DNA of 64,000 bases from contig NZ_JACVAM010000002.1 of the NCBI RefSeq assembly GCF_014851865.1, positions 1,111,082 through 1,175,081 on the forward strand, in the 5' to 3' direction. This document shows, piece by piece, positions 42,373 through 52,100 of the stretch (the stretch's first letter is position 1; each line of letters starts with the position of its first letter). The notes beneath the pieces are model-generated. The model was given only the letters and a program-made list of their open reading frames with translations. It did not search any database and had not been told where the DNA came from. A program made the translations under genes and the position numbers. Source of the stretch: Pseudomonas sp. PDM16 (GTDB taxonomy: Bacteria > Pseudomonadota > Gammaproteobacteria > Pseudomonadales > Pseudomonadaceae).

Positions 42373-43377
42373 TCAAGTGATCAGGAAGCGCCGGCTACCC
42401 GGTTTGGTCAGCGGATACTTGGCTTGCAGGTAGGGTTTTTCCTGGAGCAGACGCTCCTGATCGAACACCACGCTGTCCTTGGCCTTCTTCCAGGTGATCT
42501 GGCCGCTGCCGAACTTGGCCTTGCTCGCATCACCCATCGCTTGCTGCAGGGTTTGCTTGAGCAGCGACTCGCGCTTCTCCTGCTGGGCGATGCTGTTGCG
42601 CAATGCCTTGAGCTCCACATAGGCCAGGGTCAGTACCGGGTTGTGGCTGAAGTCCACGGTCTTGCCGGTGTCCTGCGGGTAGAGACAACGTAGAGCCTGG
42701 TCGGCCGAGTCCGAACCATCGGCGGGTGGCGGGGTGTCTGTGATCACGTATTGCCAAAAACGCCGCTCCAGCTCGATCAGCCGACTGATCAGCAGCTCAT
42801 CGCGCTCGATGCGGTGGATCTCCAGCTCCTGGCCACCGATCAGTACCGCCACATCGGCAGCCTGTTTACCGGTGACGGCTAGCTGATGCATGACCTGCAA
42901 CTGCACGTACTCCGGCACGCCTTCTCTCCAGAGGCGTGCGCCGTTTATGCCGGCAGTCTTGCACTCGAGAATCTGTACATCCTCGGCGCCGATCACCTCA
43001 CGGTCGATGTTGGCCAACATCCAGGGCAAGCCAGGATCCGGATGCTGCAGCACGGCATTGAGTCGGCGTACTCGCCGCCCCGTGCGCTTGCTGTAGTGCG
43101 AGGCCACGATGGGCTCCAGTACATTGCCCCAGTAGCTAGCCTCTTCCTCGCTATTCGGATCTGGCTTGGACAGACCCGCGTCACGACCGGTCTTTTCCAG
43201 CCACAGCTCCAGCTGAGATTTGTACTGATTGAGCCCTACTGCAGCTGCAGCATCGGAGCTGCCGATGCCACGCTTGCGGACATCGAGCCACTCCTCGCGT
43301 GGCATGGATTTGGTGGCGACCAGACGCAGGGCAGGGCGCGGTTTAGGGTGCGGTAGTTCGGTCGATGGCGTGGCCAT
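42373..43377 (-). CDS. YqaJ-family viral recombinase/exonuclease
   Basis: 334 residues from ATG 43377 (AAGGAAC upstream). Lambda-exonuclease-like PD-(D/E)XK fold: REEWLDVRKRGIGSSDAAAAVGLNQYKSQLELWLEKTG near the start, then GNVLEPIVASHY, the Asp of WMLANIDREV and the ILECKTA catalytic motif (Glu-x-Lys, about residue 140). Degrades one strand from DNA ends for single-strand annealing recombination, in phages and ICEs. A recT/bet partner was not found next to it. It lies between the RDF-like gene and the VapBC pair. Confidence 0.85.
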   Translation of the reverse strand: MATPSTELPHPKPRPALRLVATKSMPREEWLDVRKRGIGSSDAAAAVGLNQYKSQLELWLEKTGRDAGLSKPDPNSEEEASYWGNVLEPIVASHYSKRTGRRVRRLNAVLQHPDPGLPWMLANIDREVIGAEDVQILECKTAGINGARLWREGVPEYVQLQVMHQLAVTGKQAADVAVLIGGQELEIHRIERDELLISRLIELERRFWQYVITDTPPPADGSDSADQALRCLYPQDTGKTVDFSHNPVLTLAYVELKALRNSIAQQEKRESLLKQTLQQAMGDASKAKFGSGQITWKKAKDSVVFDQERLLQEKPYLQAKYPLTKPGSRRFLIT

Positions 43378-43469
43378 GTTCTGTTCCTTCCAGATAGCAA
43401 AACACCCGGGCAGCACAAGGGCTGTCCGGGTGTTTGATTGATGGGAGTAAAGGGCACGGAGATATGCCA

Positions 43470-43497
43470 TTGACATATCACGGGCGGTTGTTATCGT
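43470..43497 (+). promoter_or_regulatory. Promoter of the vapBC operon
   Basis: TTGACA at 43470-43475 and TATCGT at 43492-43497, 16-base spacer, 37 bases before the antitoxin start. Confidence 0.5.
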
Positions 43498-43520
43498 GGG
43501 ATATACGTAAGACATATCCC
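43498..43520 (+). promoter_or_regulatory. VapBC operator-like inverted repeat
   Basis: GGGATAT, 9 bases, ATATCCC. It lies directly behind the -10 region and 14 bases before ATG 43534, where a VapBC complex would repress its own operon. Confidence 0.55.
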
Positions 43521-43533
43521 GTTGAGGTGTTCC

Positions 43534-43764
43534 ATGGAGCAAGGTGCTGTTTTTCAGAGCAACCGCAGTCAAGCGGTGCGTTTGCCCAAGGCCGTGGCGC
43601 TGCCTGAGGATGTGAAGCGCGTGGATGTGGTTGCGGTTGGTCGGACCAGAATCATCACGCCCGCTGGCGAGTCGTGGGATAGCTGGTTCGATGGAGAAGG
43701 GGTGACAGCTGATTACATGGCGGACCGTGAGCAGCCAGCCGATCAGGAGCGAGAAGCCTTCTGA
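43534..43764 (+). CDS. vapB: VapB-type antitoxin
   Basis: 76 residues from ATG 43534. N-terminal AbrB/SpoVT-like swapped-hairpin domain (EQGAVFQSNRSQAVRLPKAVALPEDVKRVDVVAVGRTRIITP). The C-terminal tail (WDSWFDGEGVTADYMADREQ) wraps around the toxin active site in known complexes. It binds and neutralises VapC and represses the operon. The stop overlaps the toxin start by one base (TGATG). Confidence 0.92.
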   Translation: MEQGAVFQSNRSQAVRLPKAVALPEDVKRVDVVAVGRTRIITPAGESWDSWFDGEGVTADYMADREQPADQEREAF

Positions 43765-44168
43765 TGCTGAAGTTCATGCTCGATACCAACATCTGCATCT
43801 TCACCATCAAGAATCGACCCGAACAGGTCCGAGCAGCGTTCAAGCGCCACCACGGTCAACTGAGCATCAGCACGATCACGCTGATGGAGCTCATCTACGG
43901 AGCGGAGAAGTCCTCGAATCCAGAGCGCAACCTGGCCGATGTGGAAGGCTTTGCCGCGCGGTTGGAGGTACTTCCCTATGACGGGCATGCAGCCGCTCAT
44001 TCGGGGCAGTTGCGTGCCGAGCTTGCAAGGCTCGGTAAGCCGATCGGCCCGTACGATCAGATGATTGCAGGGCATGCACGTTCCCAGGGGCTGATTATGG
44101 TGACCAACAATCTTCGGGAGTTTGAGCGGGTACCAGGTTTACGGCTTGAGGATTGGGTTAGCCCCTAA
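43764..44168 (+). CDS. vapC: VapC-type PIN-domain toxin
   Basis: 134-residue PIN ribonuclease. The acidic residues of the active site are all present: Asp7 in KFMLDTNICIF, Glu in TLMELIYGAEKS, Asp in GPYDQMIAGHA and the final Asn/Asp region in IMVTNNLREFERV. VapC toxins cleave initiator tRNA or rRNA. With vapB it forms an addiction pair that stabilises the island. It is on the opposite strand from the recombination genes on both sides. Confidence 0.93.
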   Translation: MLKFMLDTNICIFTIKNRPEQVRAAFKRHHGQLSISTITLMELIYGAEKSSNPERNLADVEGFAARLEVLPYDGHAAAHSGQLRAELARLGKPIGPYDQMIAGHARSQGLIMVTNNLREFERVPGLRLEDWVSP

Positions 44169-44238
44169 GCGAGATGTACATCTTGCTGGATGACGTCCAG
44201 CCAGCAGCAACTGACTGGGCGTTTATCCTTAACCGATA

Positions 44239-45207
44239 TCAAGCAACGAGCAGTAACGCCGCATCCAGGGCGCGCTGTTTGATCAGCGCTCCCTGGCCGA
44301 ACCACGCCGAGTCCATGCGGTACTCGTTGCTGCGTGCTCGGCGTTCGTGATCAACGTACTCGGTGACAGCATTGAGCAGCCCCCAGGCAGTGCCGTTGGC
44401 CGACACCAGCTTTGCGCCACGTCCTCCGCCTTCATACAGCTCATGTACCTTGCGCAGCGCGCGCTCGTTGACGAGCTTCTCCGGGATCTCCTGATTGGCC
44501 TGCACATCGCAGAGCACACTCATGAAGAAGCTGGTGGCTTTTCGAGGGGAGACTTTGCGGTCGGCCAGCATGCGCATGCGGTACATGAACTCGTCCCATT
44601 GCGAGACGGCGATGCCCAGATTCTTCTTCACGGCGGCATGATCGAAGCGAGTGCTGTGCGGCACCTTGATCGCGCGACTGGTGCCATCGAGGGCGATGGT
44701 CAGGGTGTTGTTGCAGACCACACGCACCGTGGTCGGTGTGGCAGTGGTGGCCAGGGTGCCGTCGCAGGAAGTGGCGAGCAGCAGGTAACCATTCACCTGG
44801 TCGTTGCCCTTGATCGCAGTGCCCTGACCAGTACGGGCCAGCGCCCAGAACTTACGACCGCCCTTGAGTACGCCAGCGGTTTCCAGCTCGTAGCCAGAGA
44901 CCTCGGTGAGATCCCGGTAGAACTCCAAAACCTCCCGAGGTTGCACGACCTGGTAGCGGTTAGAGACTACCGATAGCGGTGCTTTTGTGTCGGAGCGGAA
45001 GAGCACCTTCTGCTCGGGGAAGGAGTGGATGCTGCCCAGATGACCCAGCGACTCCGACTTGAAGTGAACGGGGCTTTCCTGGATCTGCCAGTTCATACCG
45101 GCTTCGTTTTGCCAGACCTCGATGGGCTGTTTCTGAGTGAGCTGATTGCCCAGACCATGCCAAGGAGCGGCGCCGGCATAGGCCATGGCTTCGACGAGAT
45201 GTGCCAT
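44239..45207 (-). CDS. DUF932 phage/plasmid-like protein
   Basis: 322 residues of the DUF932 (TIGR03299-type) family: MAHLVEAMAYAGAAPWHGLGNQL at the N-terminus, SNRYQVVQPREVLEFYRDL, then GGRKFWALARTG and TTVRVVCNNTLTIAL. Found on ICEs, plasmids and phages beside YqaJ/RadC genes; the biochemical role is not known but an ssDNA-binding or recombination accessory is suspected. Precedes the YqaJ gene on the same strand, interrupted only by the vapBC pair that is on the other strand. Confidence 0.85.
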   Translation of the reverse strand: MAHLVEAMAYAGAAPWHGLGNQLTQKQPIEVWQNEAGMNWQIQESPVHFKSESLGHLGSIHSFPEQKVLFRSDTKAPLSVVSNRYQVVQPREVLEFYRDLTEVSGYELETAGVLKGGRKFWALARTGQGTAIKGNDQVNGYLLLATSCDGTLATTATPTTVRVVCNNTLTIALDGTSRAIKVPHSTRFDHAAVKKNLGIAVSQWDEFMYRMRMLADRKVSPRKATSFFMSVLCDVQANQEIPEKLVNERALRKVHELYEGGGRGAKLVSANGTAWGLLNAVTEYVDHERRARSNEYRMDSAWFGQGALIKQRALDAALLLVA

Positions 45208-45315
45208 GTGGATTTCCTTTGGGTGCGAGCCGGCATAAAGCGCTGCGCAAGGCGCAGCACCGGCAAAGTGGATAAGTGAGTGACGGGCGGGGAGAAGCGG
45301 ATCTAGAGGATCGGA

Positions 45316-45645
45316 TCAGGCTGGTAGGTTGAAGCGGTGGCCGCAGGTCGAGCAGAGATTGTGGGCGAGGACGTGACGATCCAACTGGTCACCGAGCTGA
45401 GCGCCCAGGACACAGCCACCAGCACCGCCAACGAGGCCACCTAGGATTGCTCCCGAGACTGCGCCGAGGGTAGTACCGACAGGGCCAGCCATCGAGCCAA
45501 TGGTCGCGCCAGTCTGGCTGCCTGCGAGGGCTGAGCTAACGCCGCGAGCGACACCGCCGACAGTGCCGATGGTGGCTCCGATCGTCATGGCGCAATGGGT
45601 CGATTGGATCTTGGAAGAGCTACAGCGAGGGCACTGCAATGACAT
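45316..45645 (-). CDS. Glycine-zipper Zn-ribbon protein 1
   Basis: 109 residues from ATG 45645; a longer frame gives an unlikely N-terminus. The start CPRCSSSKI and the end CSTCGHRFN form a split zinc ribbon. The middle is a Gly/Ala-rich GxxxG segment (GATIGTVGGVARGVSSALAGSQTGATIG…) about 70 residues long that may insert in membranes. A paralogue lies at 46727-46987 in the same orientation, on the other side of a vgrG fragment. Function unknown. Confidence 0.65.
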   Translation of the reverse strand: MSLQCPRCSSSKIQSTHCAMTIGATIGTVGGVARGVSSALAGSQTGATIGSMAGPVGTTLGAVSGAILGGLVGGAGGCVLGAQLGDQLDRHVLAHNLCSTCGHRFNLPA

Positions 45646-45920
45646 GGAGAGGCTCCGTGATGGTGATGTCATCGCAGTAATGTGTGATTGATTTTTTTTT
45701 GGTTCGAATGAGTTTGGACGATTCAACGGGCTAGTTATTGTTGTTCTTGTGGATGGTTTATCAATCCCGTCCGATCCTCTGCCACAGAGGAGCAAATTGA
45801 GACCTGTTCGTCGTTTACGACAGTCTCGAATTGTTGTGGAGGGTCGGTTCGGGTGAAATCCGCGCACTGATCGTCGCTGGAGTGCGGCGTTCTGTTTGAA
45901 GCTTGCATGGAGGCGGGCTG

Positions 45921-46615
45921 ATGAACCGAGTACTTAACGTCACCACGGTGTTTGGTGGCGATGCGCTGCGCTTCTCGACACTCGATGGCCGCGAGGAGAT
46001 TTCCCGGCTGTTCGACATGGCACTGGTCATGAAGAGTGAACAGAAGGGCCTGGACCCCCAGGCCATTCTGGGCACCCCGGTGACGGTGGAGATCGAGTTG
46101 CCCGGTGGCGCGCGGCGTCATCTGAAGGGCCAGTGCGAGCAATTCGCCCTGGTCGGCAAGGAGGGCCGCCACTACCTCTACCAGGCCCGCCTCAAGCCCT
46201 GGCTGTGGTACGGCACGCGCCGCAGCGACTACCGCATCTTCCAGAACATGACCGCACCGGACATGGTCAAGCAGGTACTGGGCAACTACCCGTTCCCGAC
46301 CCGTTCCCGACCCGTTTCATGCTCACCCGCAGCTACCGCGTGTGGGAATACTGCGTGCAGTACCGCGAGAGCGACACCCAGTTCGTGATGCGCATGCTGG
46401 AGAACGAGGGCATCTGGTTCTGGTTCGAGCACAGCGCCGGCGAGCACGTAATGGTCATCTGCGACGATATCGGGCTGTGCAATTCCTATCCGGGCTACGC
46501 CAGCATTCCCTACTTCGACCCGGACGTGACCTACCCGGACGAGGACCACCTCGATACCTGGTCATCGGGCGGAGCCGTCAAGCCCGGGCAGTACATGTCT
46601 CACGACTACAACTTC
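45921..46615 (+). pseudogene. vgrG N-terminal fragment (T6SS spike), broken
   Basis: Residues 1-about 120 in frame 1 (NRVLNVTTVFGGDALRFSTLDG…APDMVKQVLGNYPFPTR) continue in another frame as RFMLTRSYRVWEYCVQYRESDTQFVMRMLENEGIWFWFEHSAGEH…MSHDYNF. The shift is caused by an exact 11-base tandem duplication CGTTCCCGACC (46291-46301 and 46302-46312); removing one copy restores the frame. The gene stops being VgrG-like after about 46615, where an IS3 transposase tail begins. The base OB-fold and the rest of the spike are absent, so no function remains. Confidence 0.88.
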
Positions 46616-46720
46616 GCCGTCGCCACTCGACGCTGGGCTATCTCAGTCCGATAGAGTTTGAGCGGCAAAATACGAGCAGTAGATCTTAACTACCTGCCCA
46701 CCAGTTCCGGGACAGACCAG
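46616..46720 (+). mobile_element. IS3-family transposase tail (remnant)
   Basis: From about 46618 a frame reads RRHSTLGYLSPIEFERQNTSSRS and stops at TAA 46687-46689, the typical C-terminus of IS3-family OrfB transposases. It fuses directly to the vgrG fragment, so IS insertion plus deletion removed the rest of vgrG. GTTCCGGGACAG at 46704-46716 may be the IS end. Confidence 0.8.
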
Positions 46721-46726
46721 AGAGAT

Positions 46727-46987
46727 CTAGCTGTCGATAGCCGAAAACACGTGGCCGCAGGCTTGGCACTCGAAGTTGTCGAGCACGCGAGCATCGATTT
46801 GACCACCTAGGGCGGCTCCCAAGGGGCCAGCGACGGCGCCTAACGCGGCGCCACTTTGTGCACCACTTACGGCACCGGCCGCTCCTGTAGCAGCGCCACC
46901 GACGGTGCCGACGGTTCCGCCCAGCTTGCGAGCGAGATTGCGGGTGGTGATGTGCTTGGAGTTACACGCAGGACAACAGATCGACAT
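46727..46987 (-). CDS. Glycine-zipper Zn-ribbon protein 2
   Basis: 86 residues. CPACNSKHI at the start and CQACGHVFS near the end form the same split zinc ribbon as its paralogue at 45316-45645, around a shorter Gly/Ala zipper (GGTVGTVGGAATGAAGAVSGAQSGAALGAVAG). It has the same strand and lies across the broken vgrG fragment, a duplicated pair. GGAG-type ribosome site before the ATG. Function unknown; membrane pore or scaffold are guesses. Confidence 0.65.
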   Translation of the reverse strand: MSICCPACNSKHITTRNLARKLGGTVGTVGGAATGAAGAVSGAQSGAALGAVAGPLGAALGGQIDARVLDNFECQACGHVFSAIDS

Positions 46988-47113
46988 GGTTCAGGCTCCT
47001 GTACCAAGGGAAGGGGGCTGAAGAGGGCGATGCCTGCCCGTCTTCCTTTGATGATTCAGGTCTGAGTTTTTTATTCGGACTTGGTAGAGATGCACTCGAC
47101 AATCAGCATCGCA

Positions 47114-47153
47114 ACATGGGGGCTCTGCTGCGCGTAGCAGTAGAGCCCCCATG
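47114..47153. repeat. Long hairpin before the ImmA/IrrE gene
   Basis: CATGGGGGCTCT / AGAGCCCCCATG outer arms with an inner GCTGC-GCGTA-GCAG stem. No T-run; could be a protein-binding site or mRNA structure 100 bases upstream of the operon. Confidence 0.55.
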
Positions 47154-47253
47154 GTATGGCTGCTTCATTCAAATCTTGCGAAGTAAAGGATTGCAAGATT
47201 TTCTTGCGTCAGCTCATGCTGATAACTATGCTCCGCCACCGAACGGAGGGAAC

Positions 47254-48357
47254 ATGCACAACCTCATTAAACATCGTCTTCACTACCTACGTGAGGCGCA
47301 CCACTTCACTCAGGAAGAGCTGGCTCAAAAATTGGGCTTTAAGGATCGTCAAACACTCTCCCAGATCGAGAATGGCGAACGAAAGCTGAGCTCAAGTGAG
47401 TTGGTGCTAGCTGCCCATATTTTCTCTGTCGAGCTCGACTTTTTTACAGACCCCTTCGAGCTGGCAGGAGAGGGAAGGTTCTCTTGGCGCCAGAGTGGCA
47501 CGCCTCCCGAGATTCTAGATGCATTCGAGCTGAAAGCAGGTCGCTGGATCGCGACCTACCGGCACCTTTCAAAGCTCAAAGGTAAAGCTATTAATTCAAG
47601 CATCCGCCGTTTAGCTCTCGACCGAAGATCTTCTTTCGAAGAGGCTGTTGAGGAGGGTGAAGCGATAGGCAGGCTTCTTGGCCTTGGTGAAGTGCCAAGT
47701 GAAAGGCTTGCAGAGTCGCTGCAAAAAGAGCTGGACACTTTAGTTCTAGAGGTGGATACGGCTCCAGGTATATCGGGGGCTGCCTGCCAGCTCACTCAAA
47801 TGAATGCGATAGTTGTTAATCGCAATGAGCCACAGTCACGTCGAAACTACGATCTTGCTCATGAGCTATTTCATCTTATGACTTGGTCGACTATGCCGCC
47901 ACCGCGATTCGACGATATTGTACCAGCCAGGGAAAATAAACGGGTCGAGCAACTGGCAGAGAACTTCGCAGCTGGACTTTTAATGCCTGGCGATGTGATG
48001 GAGCGCTACATTCAAGAGGCTGGGGGGCTCCCTAGAGGTGGGGAATTAGTTTCCTGGCTTAATACTACCGCTCAACGGCTGGGAGTGAGCGCTGTAGCTT
48101 TGCAGTGGCGGCTTGTAAATATAAAAGCTATTTCGATGAAAGATCGAGTGGCAGATGAGCTCCTACGTCACAATGGATCGAGCCCAAAGGATGCTGTGCC
48201 ACCGAAATTTGGCAAGCAATTCATGGAGGTGATTGGCTGGGCTATTGATAATGGTCAGGTTTCAGTGCGCCGCGCGGCGAAGCTTCTCGATATAACGGTT
48301 GATGAGCTATCAACTATTTTCGAGGGCAATGGGTTGCGTGTTCCGTACGATCTTTGA
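47254..48357 (+). CDS. XRE-HTH plus ImmA/IrrE metallopeptidase-domain antitoxin
   Basis: 367 residues from ATG 47254 (GGAGGG ribosome site). N-terminal helix-turn-helix (about 8-65, RLHYLREAHHFTQEELAQKLGFKDRQTLSQIENGERKLS). The middle ImmA/IrrE domain has the zinc peptidase motif HELFH (about residue 210) in NYDLAHELFHLMTW, with a downstream AENFAAGLLMP. The C-terminal part has a second helix-turn-helix-like stretch. Such proteins act as antitoxin/repressors for PIN-type DUF4411 toxins, as encoded 9 bases downstream. Some others cleave repressors on phage attack. Confidence 0.88.
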   Translation: MHNLIKHRLHYLREAHHFTQEELAQKLGFKDRQTLSQIENGERKLSSSELVLAAHIFSVELDFFTDPFELAGEGRFSWRQSGTPPEILDAFELKAGRWIATYRHLSKLKGKAINSSIRRLALDRRSSFEEAVEEGEAIGRLLGLGEVPSERLAESLQKELDTLVLEVDTAPGISGAACQLTQMNAIVVNRNEPQSRRNYDLAHELFHLMTWSTMPPPRFDDIVPARENKRVEQLAENFAAGLLMPGDVMERYIQEAGGLPRGGELVSWLNTTAQRLGVSAVALQWRLVNIKAISMKDRVADELLRHNGSSPKDAVPPKFGKQFMEVIGWAIDNGQVSVRRAAKLLDITVDELSTIFEGNGLRVPYDL

Positions 48358-48366
48358 GGCAGGGCG

Positions 48367-48876
48367 ATGTTTGGAAGAGACGATATTGTCCTGATTGATA
48401 CTAACGTGATTTTGGAAGCACACCGAGTTGGCTGCTGGAATACTCTGGCTGGTCGATTCAAATTGGTTACCGTCGAGAAAGTCATCGAGGAAACACAAAC
48501 GGGCTACCAAAATCGCTCTCCCGAGCGGACTATCGATCTCTCAAAATTGAGGGCGTCTTTTCACCACATTGAGCCTATAACAGAGCTCGAACGCGCTGGT
48601 TTCATCTTGAGCTACAGGGGGGTCCATTTAGATGATGGAGAGCGAGATTTGGTCATCTATGCACTCAGGCTTCCAGTTGTACCTGTCTGGTATCTCAATA
48701 GCCCAGACCGAGCATCTATAAATTTTGCTAGCAGTCAAAATTGGCTTGATAGAGTGGTTTCCCTCCAGGAGATGGCTGACTTTGTCGGTTATAGAGCTAA
48801 TTGCGGATATGGCAAAAATTACACAAAGTCTTGGCTAAATAATGCAAAGTTAGATTATCGGATGGGGAGGGTATGA
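48367..48876 (+). CDS. DUF4411-type PIN toxin
   Basis: 169 residues. PIN-like start DDIVLIDTNVILEAHRVGCWN with the first catalytic Asp, Glu in VEKVIEETQTG, Asp pair in HLDDGERDLVIYAL. This order is that of the DUF4411 branch, which pairs with XRE-ImmA/IrrE proteins. RNase activity is inferred. Immediately downstream of its partner; together they lie between the vgrG remnant and the Druantia operon and may guard this segment. Confidence 0.8.
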   Translation: MFGRDDIVLIDTNVILEAHRVGCWNTLAGRFKLVTVEKVIEETQTGYQNRSPERTIDLSKLRASFHHIEPITELERAGFILSYRGVHLDDGERDLVIYALRLPVVPVWYLNSPDRASINFASSQNWLDRVVSLQEMADFVGYRANCGYGKNYTKSWLNNAKLDYRMGRV

Positions 48877-49168
48877 AGTTTGTTTCATCTGTCTACTAAA
48901 GATCGATTAAGGTGCGGGCTATTTGTGGTTCAATTTTTTCCTGCGCATGATTCGCGCATCTAAATTTATCTGTGGGGTTTTTTGCAGGGTCGGATAGGTT
49001 ATTCCGCTGCTTGATTATTTATTCAAGTACTCAAGTAGCCCAGGGGCTACGCTCATGCGCTCATCCTAGTTGGTGTATTGAACATGGCGTATTTAGCTCA
49101 CTGATCCGGTGGATAAGCTGTCCAGTTCCCAGGTGGCCTGGTTATCAAACCAGGGCCACCTGTGCGAC
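48877..49168. other. Spacer between toxin-antitoxin module and druE
   Basis: 292 bases, no credible gene. GGTGGCCTGGTTA…AACCAGGGCCACC near 49130-49162 is an inverted repeat that could terminate the leftward Druantia transcript; no T-run is seen. Confidence 0.45.
49130..49162. terminator. Hairpin at the end of the Druantia operon
   Basis: Inverted repeat with arms around AGGTGGCCTGG(TTA) and AACCAGGGCCACCT, just past the druE stop codon, strong GC stem. Confidence 0.55.
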
Positions 49169-52100
49169 TTAGCGAGCCGACAAGGGAGACGTCATCGACT
49201 TGAGTGGGCGACGCTCCAAGTTGAATGTGTCCAGGAAACGCAATTCAGATGACCAGTCGGCTCCCAGAATGTCGGAAAGCACGTTCGATTCAAGACTCCA
49301 GAGCGGGTGAATGATCACATAGCGTGTTTCGTTCCCGCCCACTCGCTCGACCAGGCAAGACAATCCTGAATGCGGCAAGCGCTCAGTGCTCAAGGTACCA
49401 GGGCGCATCTGAGAGACATTTTCCGCCAACCATTCGGCCCGTGTATGCCAATCGCTGATTTCAGGATAAGACGCATCGTTCGGATTCAATCCACACGCAT
49501 AGTCAGGTGTGGTCATAGATCGCAGATAAGCCAAGCCGAGGCGCCAGTCTAGAAGGCCGTGATAGCGACGGTTGCCATAGCGCTGAATGCAGCGGTAACA
49601 GGAGGTATGGCATTGCGTGGCGTGCTCCCCCTCTGCCGATGCACTGAGAAAATCGATCAGGGGCCACTGATCGTAATTTGCCAGAATGGCATCTAAGGTC
49701 TCTAGAATTTGCGGCCGGGTGCCTCCAGGAACGGTTTCTCCCAAGCGTCGGCAAAGGCCAGATCCGTTGATCAATGCATCGGCGATCTGGAGCATGGGCT
49801 TACCAGAGCGCACCCTCGGTTCAAGCGCCTCGAACTCATCGGCAGACACGTCCAGCTCAAGGGCTGCCCTCTGTACCAAGATTTGTGTCGCACTGATTGC
49901 GGCGGCGCGTACCGACAAGCGATTGTACTTACCGCGTCGCGCCACGTGCGCCAGATCTAGCTGTGGATAAATCTGGCTAAGTTCCAGATGAACCGATTCC
50001 GTTTGCTTGCAGGAAATCAGGCCAAACCGTGGCTGCGGATCTCCGACTTTACCCCAGCGCGTCTGCCCCCAGCTGCCGCTGCGCGCACTTTTGAGCCAGC
50101 CAGCCTCGAATGCTTGAGGCATCCCTTCTATTTGCGGGTGCTTCTTGGAGCCTGATGGTATTGGAACTCTTAGATCGAGGGCCTCTTCAACAAGGAAACC
50201 TTCGCCTTCGCCCTCTATGTTTGCGACACCATCGTTCATTTGCATGATGGTGATGTTGGCACCGTGTAGCACCGTTACGTTTCCGTGTTTCAGGCGCTCG
50301 CCTTCATGCACCAAAGTCGCCATGCTGCGTACGGACATACGACCAACGTCTTCTTCGTCACTCTTTGGATTGAAATCGGTTCGGAAACCTGCTGGCACGA
50401 TATAGGGCTTGAAGTCACTTAGCTGGATTACCTCATGGCAGTCGTCGCATGGAACGGCCTCCTGCGGTAAGGCATCTCTGCGAGTCGCCGAGCCACAGGC
50501 TGGGCAAAGCGCCACGTGCATTTCTGATTCGTACCAGCGAGACAATGCCTTGATTGAAAGATCATCCTTTTTGAAAACTTGCGGGGTCGAAAGGCTGCCG
50601 GTAAATCCGACTACACGATGCTTTTGCTTGTCTTTCACTAGAACCGCGCCTGGCGCGTACTCGAAAACAGCTAAATCTAAGTCACGGTCCATGATGGACC
50701 ATTCATAATTCTCCTCTTTGCCAACCTCCACCGAGCGAAGGCCAAGATATAGATTTCGAACGCGAGTGGGCATGCCATACATTGGCAATAAGCCCCATTC
50801 TGCAAAGAAGCGGGCGAGCCCCATCTCCGAATCGGGCGCGTAAGGCCTAAGATCTTCGATCTCTTGTATCAGAAGATCAGTACCCACCTGCTCGGCAAGC
50901 CGGACACACTGATCCGGAGCGAGGGAGGCCGCATCAATAAAGTTGTCGCGTTCACAAATTGTTTTGTTCAGCGCTTCGCGCAAACGCTTCGGCCAGTTCG
51001 CTTGTGCATTATGATAGTAGTCATGGGTAGAGACATACTCACCGTGCACGTCGGGCGGGATTAGTAGATCCCCTGGATACTCGTAGCCGGCCGTAACACA
51101 CTCGTCTCGCAAATGCTTGAACGCAGCGCGCAGCCAGTTCTTACGCACCAGTCGCAAAGGAATGGGGTCATGATTAATGGCTAAGAAGGGGGGGGGAGGT
51201 GGGTCGCCGGTAATTGCGTGCGGATGCGCGAAGTAGTAGGCGTCGTGACTACGCCCCCGGCAAAAGGTTACAACCATTGAGAAGGCTTGACCTCGGCGAC
51301 CAGCGCGTCCCACTCGCTGTTGGTAGTTGAATCGCTGTGGCGGCATGTTGGCCTGGTAAACAGTTTGCAAAGCTCCGATGTCAATCCCCACTTCCATAGT
51401 GGTAGTGACCGACAACATGTCAATTTCCTGGGCACTCTTCTGAATTTTGTTCTCGCCGTCGACGAAAATACCCTTGAACTTGCGCAGTCGATCCGAAAAA
51501 TCATCTGTCTGTCCAGTCAACTCTTCTACGCGTAACCGGAATCGGCCAACGCCTTCATCTTGTCCGCGCACGATGCGGCTGCCTAGGAAGTTGTTGCGCC
51601 ACAACTCTACCGCTCGGCCTGTTGGTTGTTCGGCCAGGACTTCCCCACAGCGAGTGCACTTGCCTGGTCCCCAATGCAGATGCACTCGTTCACAGTTGCT
51701 GCAACGCCAGTAGGGATCATTCTCCTCTGCGATCTTGAGGTACAGTTTACCGATATGAATCATGCCACTCGGATGCGCCAGCGCTGAGAGCTCGTCCAAA
51801 ATACCGCTTAGACTATCGGCTGCAGAGCTCGCTCCGAACACTGCTTGGGCAAAGCGCAGTACTCGTTTGTGCTTGACGTCCGATCCCGTAACCCATTCAT
51901 TCAAACTATCGCCATTGACATATTTGTTATCCAGGACGCGATAGGCGCCAGCGAACACACGGAGCCAGGCGTCTAAACGATCTGCTTTTGCTTCATCCCC
52001 ATCCATAATGGACGGATAGGCTAGGCCAGTCTCTTCCAACGCAAAAAATGTATTGGCGAAAAGGACGTCATCGATCAGCTCATACTGACCGTCGAGAATT

